A DNA stretch of 64,000 nucleotides, taken from an uncultured Colwellia sp. Its GTDB lineage: Bacteria; Pseudomonadota; Gammaproteobacteria; Enterobacterales; Alteromonadaceae. Positions 45,233 through 54,559 of the stretch are shown here, piece after piece; the stretch's first letter is position 1; each line of letters opens with the position of its first letter. Location of the stretch: the NCBI GenBank assembly GCA_913063325.1, contig CAJXYE010000005.1:57332-121331 (forward strand), written 5' to 3'. A model generated the notes under the pieces. The model was not told the DNA's origin. It searched no databases and was given only the letters and a program-made list of their open reading frames with translations. The translations under genes and the position numbers were made by a program.

Positions 45233-47419
45233 ATGCAAAAGAAAAAATTAATATTATCTATATTCGCCCTGTCTGCAGTACTTGTATGGCTATATCCTTC
45301 TGAAAAACGGTATGAATTTCGGCAAGTTAAGCGGCTAGCTATTGCTGAAGAAAATTACCTACTGCCTATTTTTCCGCATGTCAGTCAAGTCGTTCGGCCC
45401 ACAGAAAGCTTTGATTTTCCTATCAAGTTAGGTGATGTTGGCCCAAGTAACTCATTATATGCTGGACCAAAGCAATATCCTTTTTATTGCATGACTATAG
45501 ATTCACATATAGGTCAACCATTGGTAGATAACCAAGAAGCTTTTGGTGTGCCAGTTTATGACGATTTAGTTAAGCGTAATGAGATTATCGGCTATTCAAA
45601 AGATTGTTTATTTTCAAGTCATTTACAGTTTTATTATTTAAATGTAGACAAAAAATTGGTTAAGTTACCTAAGGAAAAATTCTCAGATCTGGCGTCATTA
45701 AGTAATGCCAAACTACCTTTACAATTGTTTCGAGCAGAGCAGGGCAGCATTAATCGTTTTATCTACACAATTGCTATGGCAATAACACCCAAAGAACTTG
45801 GTACGCGTACGATGAGTTCATTGTGGAATAAAAAATTAATTTATCAATTTAATGGTGGCTCTGGTATAGGTTTTAGGCAAGGTCGACAAAAAGCTACCAG
45901 AACGATTACCCGCCGTTTAGAAGAAGTACAAAAAGGTTATGCAATTATCAGTTCCAGCGGTAATCGAACCAGTTATACCTATAATATGCTGTTGGCAGAA
46001 GATACAGCTCGTCGGGTTAAGTTACATTTTGTTAGATTATTTGGTGAGCCTATATATACCGTTGGTATTGGTGGTTCAGGTGGTGGTTTAGCGCAATACC
46101 TTATAGGCCAGAATAGTAAAGGCATCCTCGATGGTTTAATTCCTCAATACTCTTACCCTGACATGTTAAGCCAAACCATTTATACCTTGGATTGCGATTT
46201 GTTTAATAATTATTTTACCTTTAGAGCTAAGGATAATAATCGCTGGCAGCAGTGGGATCAGCGACAGTTACTTGAAGGTATGAACAGCTTACAAGACTTC
46301 CCACAAAAAATAGCATTCTTGCAGCCTGTTGCGCAATTAATGGCAGGTATGATGCCTAGTTTTCCTCAAGGTAATAGTGAATGTATTAATGGCTATTTTG
46401 GCTTATCGACCTTTATTCATAATCCTAGGCAGGGTTTCTTGCGACACTTTTATAGTGATGATGTCGTGGAAAAAACTAATTGGAACTATTGGGAAGACAT
46501 GGCTTGGTTATTTAACCGTGATCAGCATGGTTTAGTTGAAAGTACCTGGGATAATGATGGTGTTCAGTATGGTTTGCATGCCTTAAAGCAAAAACAAATA
46601 ACCTTAGCTGAATTTATTCATATCAATAAAAATATAGGTAGCTGGAAAGAACAGCATCAAATGAAAGCTGAAAAAATTATTACGCCGTTTGGTCGAAAAA
46701 TGCCTTTTTGGGTCTCATTATGGGGCAGTGATAATATAACCGAGGTTGTTGATAACAAGGCAGCACCAAGACGTAGTGCCTCGCTTAATGCTATTGAAGC
46801 AGCCTATCGAGGCGGACAGGTTTTTATTGGTAAACTTGAGATTCCTATTATTGATGTTCGTCATTATTTAGAAGAAAAATTAGATATGCACCATATGTCG
46901 GCATCTTTTAGTACCCGCATACGTCTAAAGCAAGCCAATGGTCACTTTGACAACCAAGTTATTTGGGTGGCAAAACGTGATTTTGATCCAACAGATAAAG
47001 CGTTTGATTTAATGGATTTATGGTTGCTAAAACGTAAACAATTTCCTGAGCTCAGTGCAGCGCAAAGTAAGCCCATGCAATTACAGGATGCATGTTTTGA
47101 TGACCAAGGAGAAGTATTGGCACAAGGAAAAGGAGTATGGCATGGCAATTGGAGTGCAGTAACCACTGGGCAAAAAATCTTAAAACGAGGAGCCTGTGCT
47201 AAGCACTATGCTATTTTCTCAAATAGTCGTATTCAAGCCGAAGGGCCTTGGCAAGGAAGTGTATTCAAATGTCATAAAATTCCATTGGCGCTGGCAATTA
47301 AGCAAGGCATGTATGGTGGTATTGAGTTAACTGAGAAATTGCCTGCTTTACAGCAAATATTTTCTCAAGGGGTCTGTGATTATGGCCAAGGAGACGCCGG
47401 TAGGCCTAGTGATCTTTAG
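45233..47419 (+). CDS. DUF6351 family alpha/beta-hydrolase-like protein
   Basis: Product about 728 aa from the ATG at 45233; an in-frame GTG ten codons upstream is possible. It has an N-terminal hydrophobic anchor or signal (about 5-20). The nucleophile elbow is GIGGSGGGLAQYL with Ser282, preceded by a NGGSGIGF oxyanion-type stretch and ISSSGNRTSYTYN. These are the marks of DUF6351 proteins, related to tannase and esterase-type alpha/beta hydrolases; substrate unknown. A conserved Cys-rich C-terminus (about 635-725) suggests an extracytoplasmic location. It stands alone. Confidence 0.8.
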   Translation: MQKKKLILSIFALSAVLVWLYPSEKRYEFRQVKRLAIAEENYLLPIFPHVSQVVRPTESFDFPIKLGDVGPSNSLYAGPKQYPFYCMTIDSHIGQPLVDNQEAFGVPVYDDLVKRNEIIGYSKDCLFSSHLQFYYLNVDKKLVKLPKEKFSDLASLSNAKLPLQLFRAEQGSINRFIYTIAMAITPKELGTRTMSSLWNKKLIYQFNGGSGIGFRQGRQKATRTITRRLEEVQKGYAIISSSGNRTSYTYNMLLAEDTARRVKLHFVRLFGEPIYTVGIGGSGGGLAQYLIGQNSKGILDGLIPQYSYPDMLSQTIYTLDCDLFNNYFTFRAKDNNRWQQWDQRQLLEGMNSLQDFPQKIAFLQPVAQLMAGMMPSFPQGNSECINGYFGLSTFIHNPRQGFLRHFYSDDVVEKTNWNYWEDMAWLFNRDQHGLVESTWDNDGVQYGLHALKQKQITLAEFIHINKNIGSWKEQHQMKAEKIITPFGRKMPFWVSLWGSDNITEVVDNKAAPRRSASLNAIEAAYRGGQVFIGKLEIPIIDVRHYLEEKLDMHHMSASFSTRIRLKQANGHFDNQVIWVAKRDFDPTDKAFDLMDLWLLKRKQFPELSAAQSKPMQLQDACFDDQGEVLAQGKGVWHGNWSAVTTGQKILKRGACAKHYAIFSNSRIQAEGPWQGSVFKCHKIPLALAIKQGMYGGIELTEKLPALQQIFSQGVCDYGQGDAGRPSDL

Positions 47420-47499
47420 ATGGGGGATTTACGCAAAGAAAAGATGAAAATGACAAAGATAATACTTTGTCATTTCTATGCTTTGAGGCTTCTTCTGTC

Positions 47500-48045
47500 T
47501 TAAAAAACTCTACGGAATGATGAACGACGGCTTCTCGATGAACGTCGACTTTTCATACGGCTATGTAATTCATGACGTTTCGATTCTAACCACTCTTCGC
47601 GAGTGATAGTAGAGTCTCCACTACGGCCTTCTTCACGTTCACGGTAAGCACAAAATTCTTCAAAAGCTTCAAAATCATCTTTAAATTCTTCAGCGACAAG
47701 CTCGATCATAATAGCATCATCTAAAAAGCCCAATACTGGGATATGATCAGGGACTAAATCTTCAGGGTCACTAAAGTAAGCTAAAGCATTTAATACTTCG
47801 GTGCGCTCTTCACTTGGAATTTGCCATTCACTATCTTCAATCATGGCAACAAAAGTTTCTAGTTTTTGAATGCGCTCACGTACAAATTCAGGCACATTGG
47901 CTTTTATATCTACACTAACTTTTTTCGCATTAGCTAAAATTTCTTGCTCGCTAAGTTGCTTTGCACCTGTTTGTGCCTTGTGCATAACATCGCGGAAATA
48001 CTCTAAGTCTGATTCGGTTAATTCAAATTTAACTTCAAACGCCAT
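47500..48045 (-). CDS. DUF1232 (YkvA-like) domain protein
   Basis: The 181-aa protein has the DUF1232 core at about 88-125 (YFSDPEDLVPDHIPVLGFLD, then DAIMIELVAEEF). The N-terminal half is helical and acidic. The C-terminus ends in a strongly basic Arg/Ser tail (SRMKSRRSSRSRRSSFRRVF), a possible nucleic-acid-binding or membrane-contact tail. No function is established. AGGAGAATTAGA lies before the ATG on the minus strand. Confidence 0.85.
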   Translation of the reverse strand: MAFEVKFELTESDLEYFRDVMHKAQTGAKQLSEQEILANAKKVSVDIKANVPEFVRERIQKLETFVAMIEDSEWQIPSEERTEVLNALAYFSDPEDLVPDHIPVLGFLDDAIMIELVAEEFKDDFEAFEEFCAYREREEGRSGDSTITREEWLESKRHELHSRMKSRRSSRSRRSSFRRVF

Positions 48046-48221
48046 TCTAATTCTCCTGTTCTTTGGCTTTATTATTACAATATATATTAGTCAATCTACC
48101 AGAATAAAGCGCTGACAGCACCCCATAAAGTTAAGTAAAGTTAACTTTTGTATTTAGATTGTAACTTCATGTAGACATGATGGTATGATTTTACTGTTTA
48201 TAGCTATTTTATTGTGTATTT
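48046..48221. other. promoter region of the DUF1232 gene
   Basis: This short spacer is AT-rich and holds no gene. It is followed directly by MITE-like copy B. Confidence 0.4.
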
Positions 48222-48546
48222 ATACCATTCAGTATAAAGAAGTGATCACTTAGAACAGCATGAACGACATTAGAACAATCAAAATATGCGTAGTTATAGT
48301 TATTCTACATCAAGCATGTTTTGTGAAGTTATCATGGTGTTCATGAGTTCCTAAAGGGCGAGTACCTAATAAAAGGCAAAGGCTTATATACTGCGTTATT
48401 GATTTTGATAAGGACGCTACAAGGATGTAGCTTCTGAGAGGATGCAGGAGCACATTCTCCTGAAGAACCATTATCTGCAATCAATGCCTTGCCTAATAAG
48501 CCTTTAAATTCTCGCTAAGTGAGCACTTTCTTATACTGATTGGTAT
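48222..48546 (-). repeat. MITE-like inverted-repeat element, copy B (325 bp, inverted)
   Basis: Ends ATACCATTCAGTATAAAGAA (left) and ATACCAATCAGTATAAGAAA (right, reverse-complemented) are terminal inverted repeats. The interior is the reverse complement of copies A and C. It ends 4 bp before the DUF3667 start codon, so it probably forms that gene's 5' leader. Confidence 0.85.
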
Positions 48547-48550
48547 CATT

Positions 48551-49834
48551 ATGACAACTAACGAGTTAATCGAGACAGAAACCGCCACCGATGTGGTTAA
48601 TCTTGCTATTTCAGAAAGTAAAAAAGAAAGTAAAAGTTGTGAAAATTGCCACAAAGAACTCAATGGTCCTTTTTGTGCGAATTGTGGTCAATCTTCAGAT
48701 TCGACATTGAAATACTTCTGGGTAGTTATCATGCACTTGCTTGATGATATTTTCAGCTTTGACTCTCGTGCTAGTAGAACGCTTTGGCCATTAATCACAC
48801 GACCAGCTTTTCTCACCAATGAATACTTTGCCGGGAGAAGAGTGCACTATGTGCCGCCTTTACGATTATACTTATTCATCAGTATTGTTTTTTTTATCAC
48901 TCTAAAATATTTTATTGCCGCGGATGACGGTAATTCTATTGATATCAATGGTAACAAAGAAGTTATCACTCAGGTTAACGCGCACATTAAGCAGCTTAAA
49001 ACTGAGCAAGATAGCTTAAAGCAATCATCTTCAGAAAATACCGAAGAGCTAGCTGAAATAACTCGTCTCAATGAAGACGTCGCTAAATTCAACAATTATT
49101 TAGCAGACTTGAATCGCGAATATACCTCGGGTCAGAATAAGCAACTCATTAAGATTACTCGTGAGTTGGTTGAGTTAGAGTTTGATAAGACTGAGGACGC
49201 GTTGTCATCAAAAGAACAAGAGCGATTTGCAACCCTAGTCGAGAAACGAATAAAAGTACTTAACGGTGATTTAATTTCTGAAGAGCTCACTATTGGTAAT
49301 AATGAAGATGGCAGTTTGTCATTTGAGTTCTTATCAAAAGAGCAAAATAAAAAGCTAAATGAGTTTGCCGAAGAGCTAAAAGAAAAAGGTGAAAAAGCGT
49401 TTAATTCTGATACCGGCCCTTTAATAGATCAAGTGATTGGTAAATTACCGCAATTGATGTTTATCTTATTGCCACTTTTTGCTGTGCTACTAAAAGTGAT
49501 GTTTATCTTCTCTAAAAGACTGTACATGGAACACTTAACAGTCGCTTTGCACAGCCATAGCTTTATTTTTATTACGGTACTGCTGTCTGAAATGCTTTTC
49601 CTTTTAGAAGAGTACCTCATAGAAACTAGCCCTACTGTTGCTAATTTTTCCAGTATTGTCGGGAGCGGTTTATTAGTTTGGATACCTATTTATTTATTTC
49701 TAATGCAGAAAAGAGTCTACAAACAAGGCAAGTTTTTTACCTTGGTTAAGTTTAGTATTATCGGTACTGTGTATATCGTGATGATAGGAATAACAGGTAT
49801 CGTTGCTATGGTGTGGGGAATAATGGGAACATAA
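48551..49834 (+). CDS. DUF3667 membrane protein with zinc ribbon
   Basis: The 427-aa protein begins with a short acidic tail and a C-x2-C...C-x2-C zinc ribbon (CENCHKELNGPFCANCGQ, about 31-48). The DUF3667 core follows (FSFDSRASRTLWPLITRPAF, then YFAGRRVHYVPPLRLYLF), then a membrane segment, a Gln/Glu/Lys-rich coiled coil (about 140-290) and four C-terminal membrane helices. The role is unknown; the ribbon plus membrane core suggests an envelope regulatory or assembly function. The start is 4 bp downstream of a MITE-like element, which leaves little room for a standard ribosome site. Confidence 0.85.
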   Translation: MTTNELIETETATDVVNLAISESKKESKSCENCHKELNGPFCANCGQSSDSTLKYFWVVIMHLLDDIFSFDSRASRTLWPLITRPAFLTNEYFAGRRVHYVPPLRLYLFISIVFFITLKYFIAADDGNSIDINGNKEVITQVNAHIKQLKTEQDSLKQSSSENTEELAEITRLNEDVAKFNNYLADLNREYTSGQNKQLIKITRELVELEFDKTEDALSSKEQERFATLVEKRIKVLNGDLISEELTIGNNEDGSLSFEFLSKEQNKKLNEFAEELKEKGEKAFNSDTGPLIDQVIGKLPQLMFILLPLFAVLLKVMFIFSKRLYMEHLTVALHSHSFIFITVLLSEMLFLLEEYLIETSPTVANFSSIVGSGLLVWIPIYLFLMQKRVYKQGKFFTLVKFSIIGTVYIVMIGITGIVAMVWGIMGT

Positions 49835-49851
49835 GATGAATGTTTTAGATA

Positions 49852-49886
49852 AAAAAGCAGTAAACAAATGATGTTTACTGCTTTTT
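49852..49886. terminator. bidirectional terminator (DUF3667 / nadC)
   Basis: AAAAAGCAGTAAACA (49852-49866) pairs perfectly with TGTTTACTGCTTTTT (49872-49886), giving T-runs on both strands. It serves both converging genes. Confidence 0.92.
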
Positions 49887-49904
49887 ATTGTTTATCGCTG
49901 ACTG

Positions 49905-51336
<1,432 letters not shown>

Positions 51337-51401
51337 ACTAAACCGCTATTAATTAAGGTTAGCTTTATTGTATGTTGTCTCAAGTATGCAAGAAAGTACT
51401 T

Positions 51402-51714
51402 ATACCAATCCGTATAAGAAAGTGCTCGCTTAGCGAGAATTTAAAGGCTTATAGGCAAGACATTGATAGTAGGTAATGGTTATCAGGAGAATACGCTCCT
51501 GCATTCTCTAATAAGCTGCATCCCTGCAGCGTCCTTATCAAAATCAATAACGGAGTATATAAGTCTTTAAAACTCGCCCTTTGTGAACACATGGAGCATC
51601 ATGATAACTTCCCAAAATATGCTTGATGTAGAATGACTATAGCTACGCATATTTCGATTGTTCTAATGTCGCCCATGCCATTCTAAGTGGTCACTTCTTT
51701 ATACGGAATGGTAT
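51402..51714 (+). repeat. MITE-like inverted-repeat element, copy C (313 bp)
   Basis: Ends ATACCAATCCGTATAAGAAA and, reverse-complemented, ATACCATTCCGTATAAAGAA. It is the same length and orientation as copy A, and similar throughout. It lies between the aspartic protease gene and ampD, which are divergent, so it separates their promoters. Confidence 0.87.
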
Positions 51715-51771
51715 TAAGTGTAACCTTATATTCAGGTTCGTCGCATTTATCACAATATTAATGAGAGACAC

Positions 51772-52341
51772 ATGTTTTCAATTTCTTCTGGTTGGCTAAC
51801 TCAAGCAGAACGGTTACCGTCAGCATACTTTGCACCGCGCGAATTAGCTGACAAAATAAATTTATTGGTTATTCATAATATTTCACTGCCTTCAGGACAG
51901 TTTAGTGGTAATTTCATCAGTGATTTATTTCTTGGGCGACTCGACTGTAATGCTCATGCTAGCTTTAATGATTTAAGGGGAGTTGAGGTATCAGCACATT
52001 GTCTTATACGTCGTGATGGTCATGTTATTCAATATGTTTCTTTTGAGGATAAAGCATGGCATGCGGGCGTATCATCATTTAAAAAAAGAGAGCGCTGTAA
52101 TGATTATTCGATTGGTATTGAACTTGAGGGCACAGATGACATCCCTTATACAGCAGAACAGTACCAGCGACTAATAGCGTTAACACTTTGTTTGCAAAAT
52201 AAATATCCTGCTATTATTATGGGTAATATTGTAGGTCATTGTGATATTGCTCCGGTGAGAAAAACCGATCCTGGGCCTGTATTTGATTGGCAATATTTTC
52301 GTCAATGTTTGACGGAACAAGCGACAAGGAATAACACCTAA
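51772..52341 (+). CDS. ampD: 1,6-anhydro-N-acetylmuramyl-L-alanine amidase AmpD
   Basis: The 189-aa zinc amidase cleaves the lactyl-Ala bond of 1,6-anhydromuropeptides in the cytoplasm during peptidoglycan recycling. The likely zinc ligands are the His in LVIHNISLPSG, the His in IVGHCDIAPVRKTDPG and the Asp in that same motif. Length and lack of a signal peptide fit AmpD rather than AmiD. GAGAGA precedes the ATG. ampE starts 1 bp after its stop. Confidence 0.96.
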   Translation: MFSISSGWLTQAERLPSAYFAPRELADKINLLVIHNISLPSGQFSGNFISDLFLGRLDCNAHASFNDLRGVEVSAHCLIRRDGHVIQYVSFEDKAWHAGVSSFKKRERCNDYSIGIELEGTDDIPYTAEQYQRLIALTLCLQNKYPAIIMGNIVGHCDIAPVRKTDPGPVFDWQYFRQCLTEQATRNNT

Positions 52342-52342
52342 C

Positions 52343-53266
52343 ATGAGTTTACTAAGTTTATTAATTGCACTGGCAGCAGAACGTTCATTTTCTGGGAAGG
52401 TCTGGCACTTTAATTTTTATTATCAGCATTATTTACACTTCTTTGGTCAAAACTTTACCGCCAAACATGGCACTGCTGCGAGTATCGCCTTTATTATACT
52501 GCCAGTCGTTGCAACTTATTTTTTACTCCAGATAATAGATAACAGCATTATACAATTACTCATTTCAACACTCGTGTTAATTGTTTGTTTTGGTTGTGCA
52601 ACGACAAGGAATAGTTATAAAGCTTATTTGCATTCAGCTTTTCGTGGTGAAGAAACGACTACTGAAATGCATCATCAACAATTATTATCGGATAAAAATT
52701 TGCCGAATATGGGCTTTGGCCAAGCACTTATTTGGTTAAACTATCGTTATTACATTGCTATCATGCTGTATTTCACAGTGTTTGGTGCAGCAGGCGCATT
52801 GTTTTATCGCCTATTAACTACCGTTATCGAACATAAAAAAGCCGAATGTATTGCGAGTGCTTATGAAAATAAAGTTCAAGCAGAGGCAAGTTCCATAAGT
52901 GAAAATGATGCTGCTCCAGAGCCCCTTCATGAAGGTAATATTGCACCAAATATAGAAAATGGTTGTCAAAGCCATCACGATGTCTTGTTTTGGCTTGATT
53001 GGTTACCTGTGCGAATAGCTTCTTTTGGTTATATGTTTGTTGGTCACTTCTCTAAAGCAATGCCAGTTTGGTTAGAAAGCTTATTTGATAATCAAAAGCC
53101 GACCCATCAAGTGTTAATTGATGTCGCTGAGAAATCTGAAGACATCATGGTCAATGAAGACGACTGTACCGCCGAGCCATGTTTATTGGTCAGGTTAGCT
53201 AAGCGCAATGTTTTATTGGTACTTGCTGTTATTTCTATTCTTACCTTGGCAGGCTTGTTAAATTAG
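52343..53266 (+). CDS. ampE: AmpE-family inner-membrane protein
   Basis: The 307-aa protein has four membrane helices (about 45-65, 68-88, 140-165, 288-306) and typical AmpE blocks: MSLLSLLIALAAERSF at the start, YLHSAFRGEE, FGQALIWLNYRYYIAIMLYF and WLDWLPVRIASFGYMF. It is linked to ampD function, but its biochemical role is uncertain. It is translationally coupled to ampD. Immediately after its stop lie two PdhR-type operators, not a normal terminator. Confidence 0.93.
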   Translation: MSLLSLLIALAAERSFSGKVWHFNFYYQHYLHFFGQNFTAKHGTAASIAFIILPVVATYFLLQIIDNSIIQLLISTLVLIVCFGCATTRNSYKAYLHSAFRGEETTTEMHHQQLLSDKNLPNMGFGQALIWLNYRYYIAIMLYFTVFGAAGALFYRLLTTVIEHKKAECIASAYENKVQAEASSISENDAAPEPLHEGNIAPNIENGCQSHHDVLFWLDWLPVRIASFGYMFVGHFSKAMPVWLESLFDNQKPTHQVLIDVAEKSEDIMVNEDDCTAEPCLLVRLAKRNVLLVLAVISILTLAGLLN

Positions 53267-53274
53267 TTTAAATC

Positions 53275-53302
53275 ATTGGTCAGACCAATTGGTCTGACCA
53301 GT
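53275..53302. promoter_or_regulatory. two overlapping PdhR-type operators
   Basis: ATTGGTCAGACCAAT (53275-53289) and ATTGGTCTGACCAGT (53288-53302) each match the PdhR consensus ATTGGTnnnACCAAT and overlap by two bases. Together they form a longer perfect palindrome centred on AATT, at 53277-53300. It could also act as a hairpin after ampE, but no T-run follows. Confidence 0.7.
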
Positions 53303-53385
53303 CATTATGTACAATAATGAGGCATTATAACTTAGTTATCTCGGTTACTTCCCTTGCTAAAATCCTTATGTTCAACTAAATTAAC

Positions 53386-53414
53386 TTGTCAAAACGAGCA
53401 TTTTTTGCTATTTT
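53386..53414 (+). promoter_or_regulatory. sigma70 promoter of pdhR
   Basis: TTGTCA (53386-53391) and TATTTT (53409-53414) are separated by exactly 17 bases. Transcription would begin at about 53421, placing the operator at 53430 roughly 10 bp downstream, as in E. coli pdhR. Confidence 0.6.
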
Positions 53415-53429
53415 ATTGTCTGAAAAGTG

Positions 53430-53445
53430 AATGGTAAGACCAATT
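53430..53445. promoter_or_regulatory. PdhR operator downstream of the pdhR start site
   Basis: AATGGTAAGACCAATT is a near-perfect match to the PdhR box, including the AAG centre found in E. coli. It overlaps the first in-frame ATG (53431), which shows that this ATG is in the 5' leader and not the real start. Confidence 0.75.
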
Positions 53446-53505
53446 TACCAAGACAGAATTGAGCATAGAGACTCATTAATTACTTCCAAAAGAGATTCAT
53501 TCGTT

Positions 53506-54279
53506 ATGGTTGCTGCGCAGTTAAAGCCACTTAGGCACGCAAAGAAGAAACCGCAAAAACTTAGCGATATTATTTTAGCGCAGCTTGAAGCGATGATAAT
53601 TGAAGGTAGTCTACAGCCAGGTGAAAAATTATTACCTGAACGTGAACTGGCCTTGCAGTTTGAAGTCTCAAGACCATCATTACGTGAAGCGATTCAAAAA
53701 CTGGAAGCCAAAGGTTTAGTTACCCGTAAACAAGGTGGTGGTACCTTTGTTTGTGACAATTTACTCAGCGGATTTTCTGATCCTCTGTTTGAATTAATGT
53801 CGAATAACACTGAGTCACAATTTGATCTATTAGAGTTTCGTCATGGCATTGAAGGTATGGCATCTTATTATGCCGCTATGCGTGGCACACCTGCAGATTT
53901 TGAACAAATTCAAGCTAAACATGATGAAATTGGCACTAGTCAGTTAGAAGATGATTTTCGTGGTGAAGCCGAGGCCGTTGTTGAGTTTCACTTGGCTATT
54001 TGTGCAGCGTCACATAATGCAGTGATATTACAACTTGCACGCAGCATGTCGTCTTTATTAGCCGATAATATTGCACAGAATTTATCAATATTAGCAAAGC
54101 GGCCTGATATTTTTACCAAGATTACCGATTACAGGAAGCGTTTGCTTAAAGCTATTATCAGTGGCGAACCTCAAAAAGCGTGGGGTGCAAGTCACCGCCA
54201 TTTAGCTTTTATTGAAGAGATTTTATTAAAGTTGTCACAAGAAAACAGTCGCATGGAACGCTCAATGCGCAGAATGTAA
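53506..54279 (+). CDS. pdhR: pyruvate dehydrogenase complex repressor PdhR
   Basis: Product about 257 aa from the ATG at 53506 (AAGAGA upstream). This start is preferred over 53431 because the latter lies inside the operator, and because E. coli PdhR begins close to the KLSD motif. GntR/FadR family: winged helix (about 14-80; LPERELALQFEVSRPSLREA, then IQKLEAKGLVTRKQGGGTFV) and an all-helical FCD effector domain (LLEFRHGIEGMASYYAAMRG). It represses pdhR-aceEF-lpdA and is released by pyruvate. A partial copy of its 3' end follows at 54289. Confidence 0.95.
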   Translation: MVAAQLKPLRHAKKKPQKLSDIILAQLEAMIIEGSLQPGEKLLPERELALQFEVSRPSLREAIQKLEAKGLVTRKQGGGTFVCDNLLSGFSDPLFELMSNNTESQFDLLEFRHGIEGMASYYAAMRGTPADFEQIQAKHDEIGTSQLEDDFRGEAEAVVEFHLAICAASHNAVILQLARSMSSLLADNIAQNLSILAKRPDIFTKITDYRKRLLKAIISGEPQKAWGASHRHLAFIEEILLKLSQENSRMERSMRRM

Positions 54280-54288
54280 ATATATGAT

Positions 54289-54417
54289 TGGCGAACCTCA
54301 AAAAGCGTGGGGTGCAAGTCACCGCCATTTAGCTTTTATTGAAGAGATTTTATTACTATTTAAAGATAAGCATCACAAGAAAATAGTCGTATGGAACGCT
54401 CGATGAGGCGCATGTAA
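54289..54417 (+). pseudogene. tandem partial duplication of the pdhR 3' end
   Basis: 54289-54355 is identical for 67 bases to 54162-54228 inside pdhR. The copies then diverge by a small insertion, and similarity resumes (CAAGAAAA-TAGTCG-TATGGAACGCTC versus the pdhR CAAGAAAACAGTCG stretch) up to the stop codon region at about 54417. It has no start and would not make a protein. A local duplication is inferred. Confidence 0.85.
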
Positions 54418-54559
54418 ATAATTATACGAATAACGTAAATAGATTTAAGAAAAACTTAACGAAGATAGAACAGAATAATTAAAGCAGATAACACTAAATA
54501 GTTATCAAACATTTTATTAAACTTTTTATTACATAAGAAAGTATTGGAGACTAAACAAT

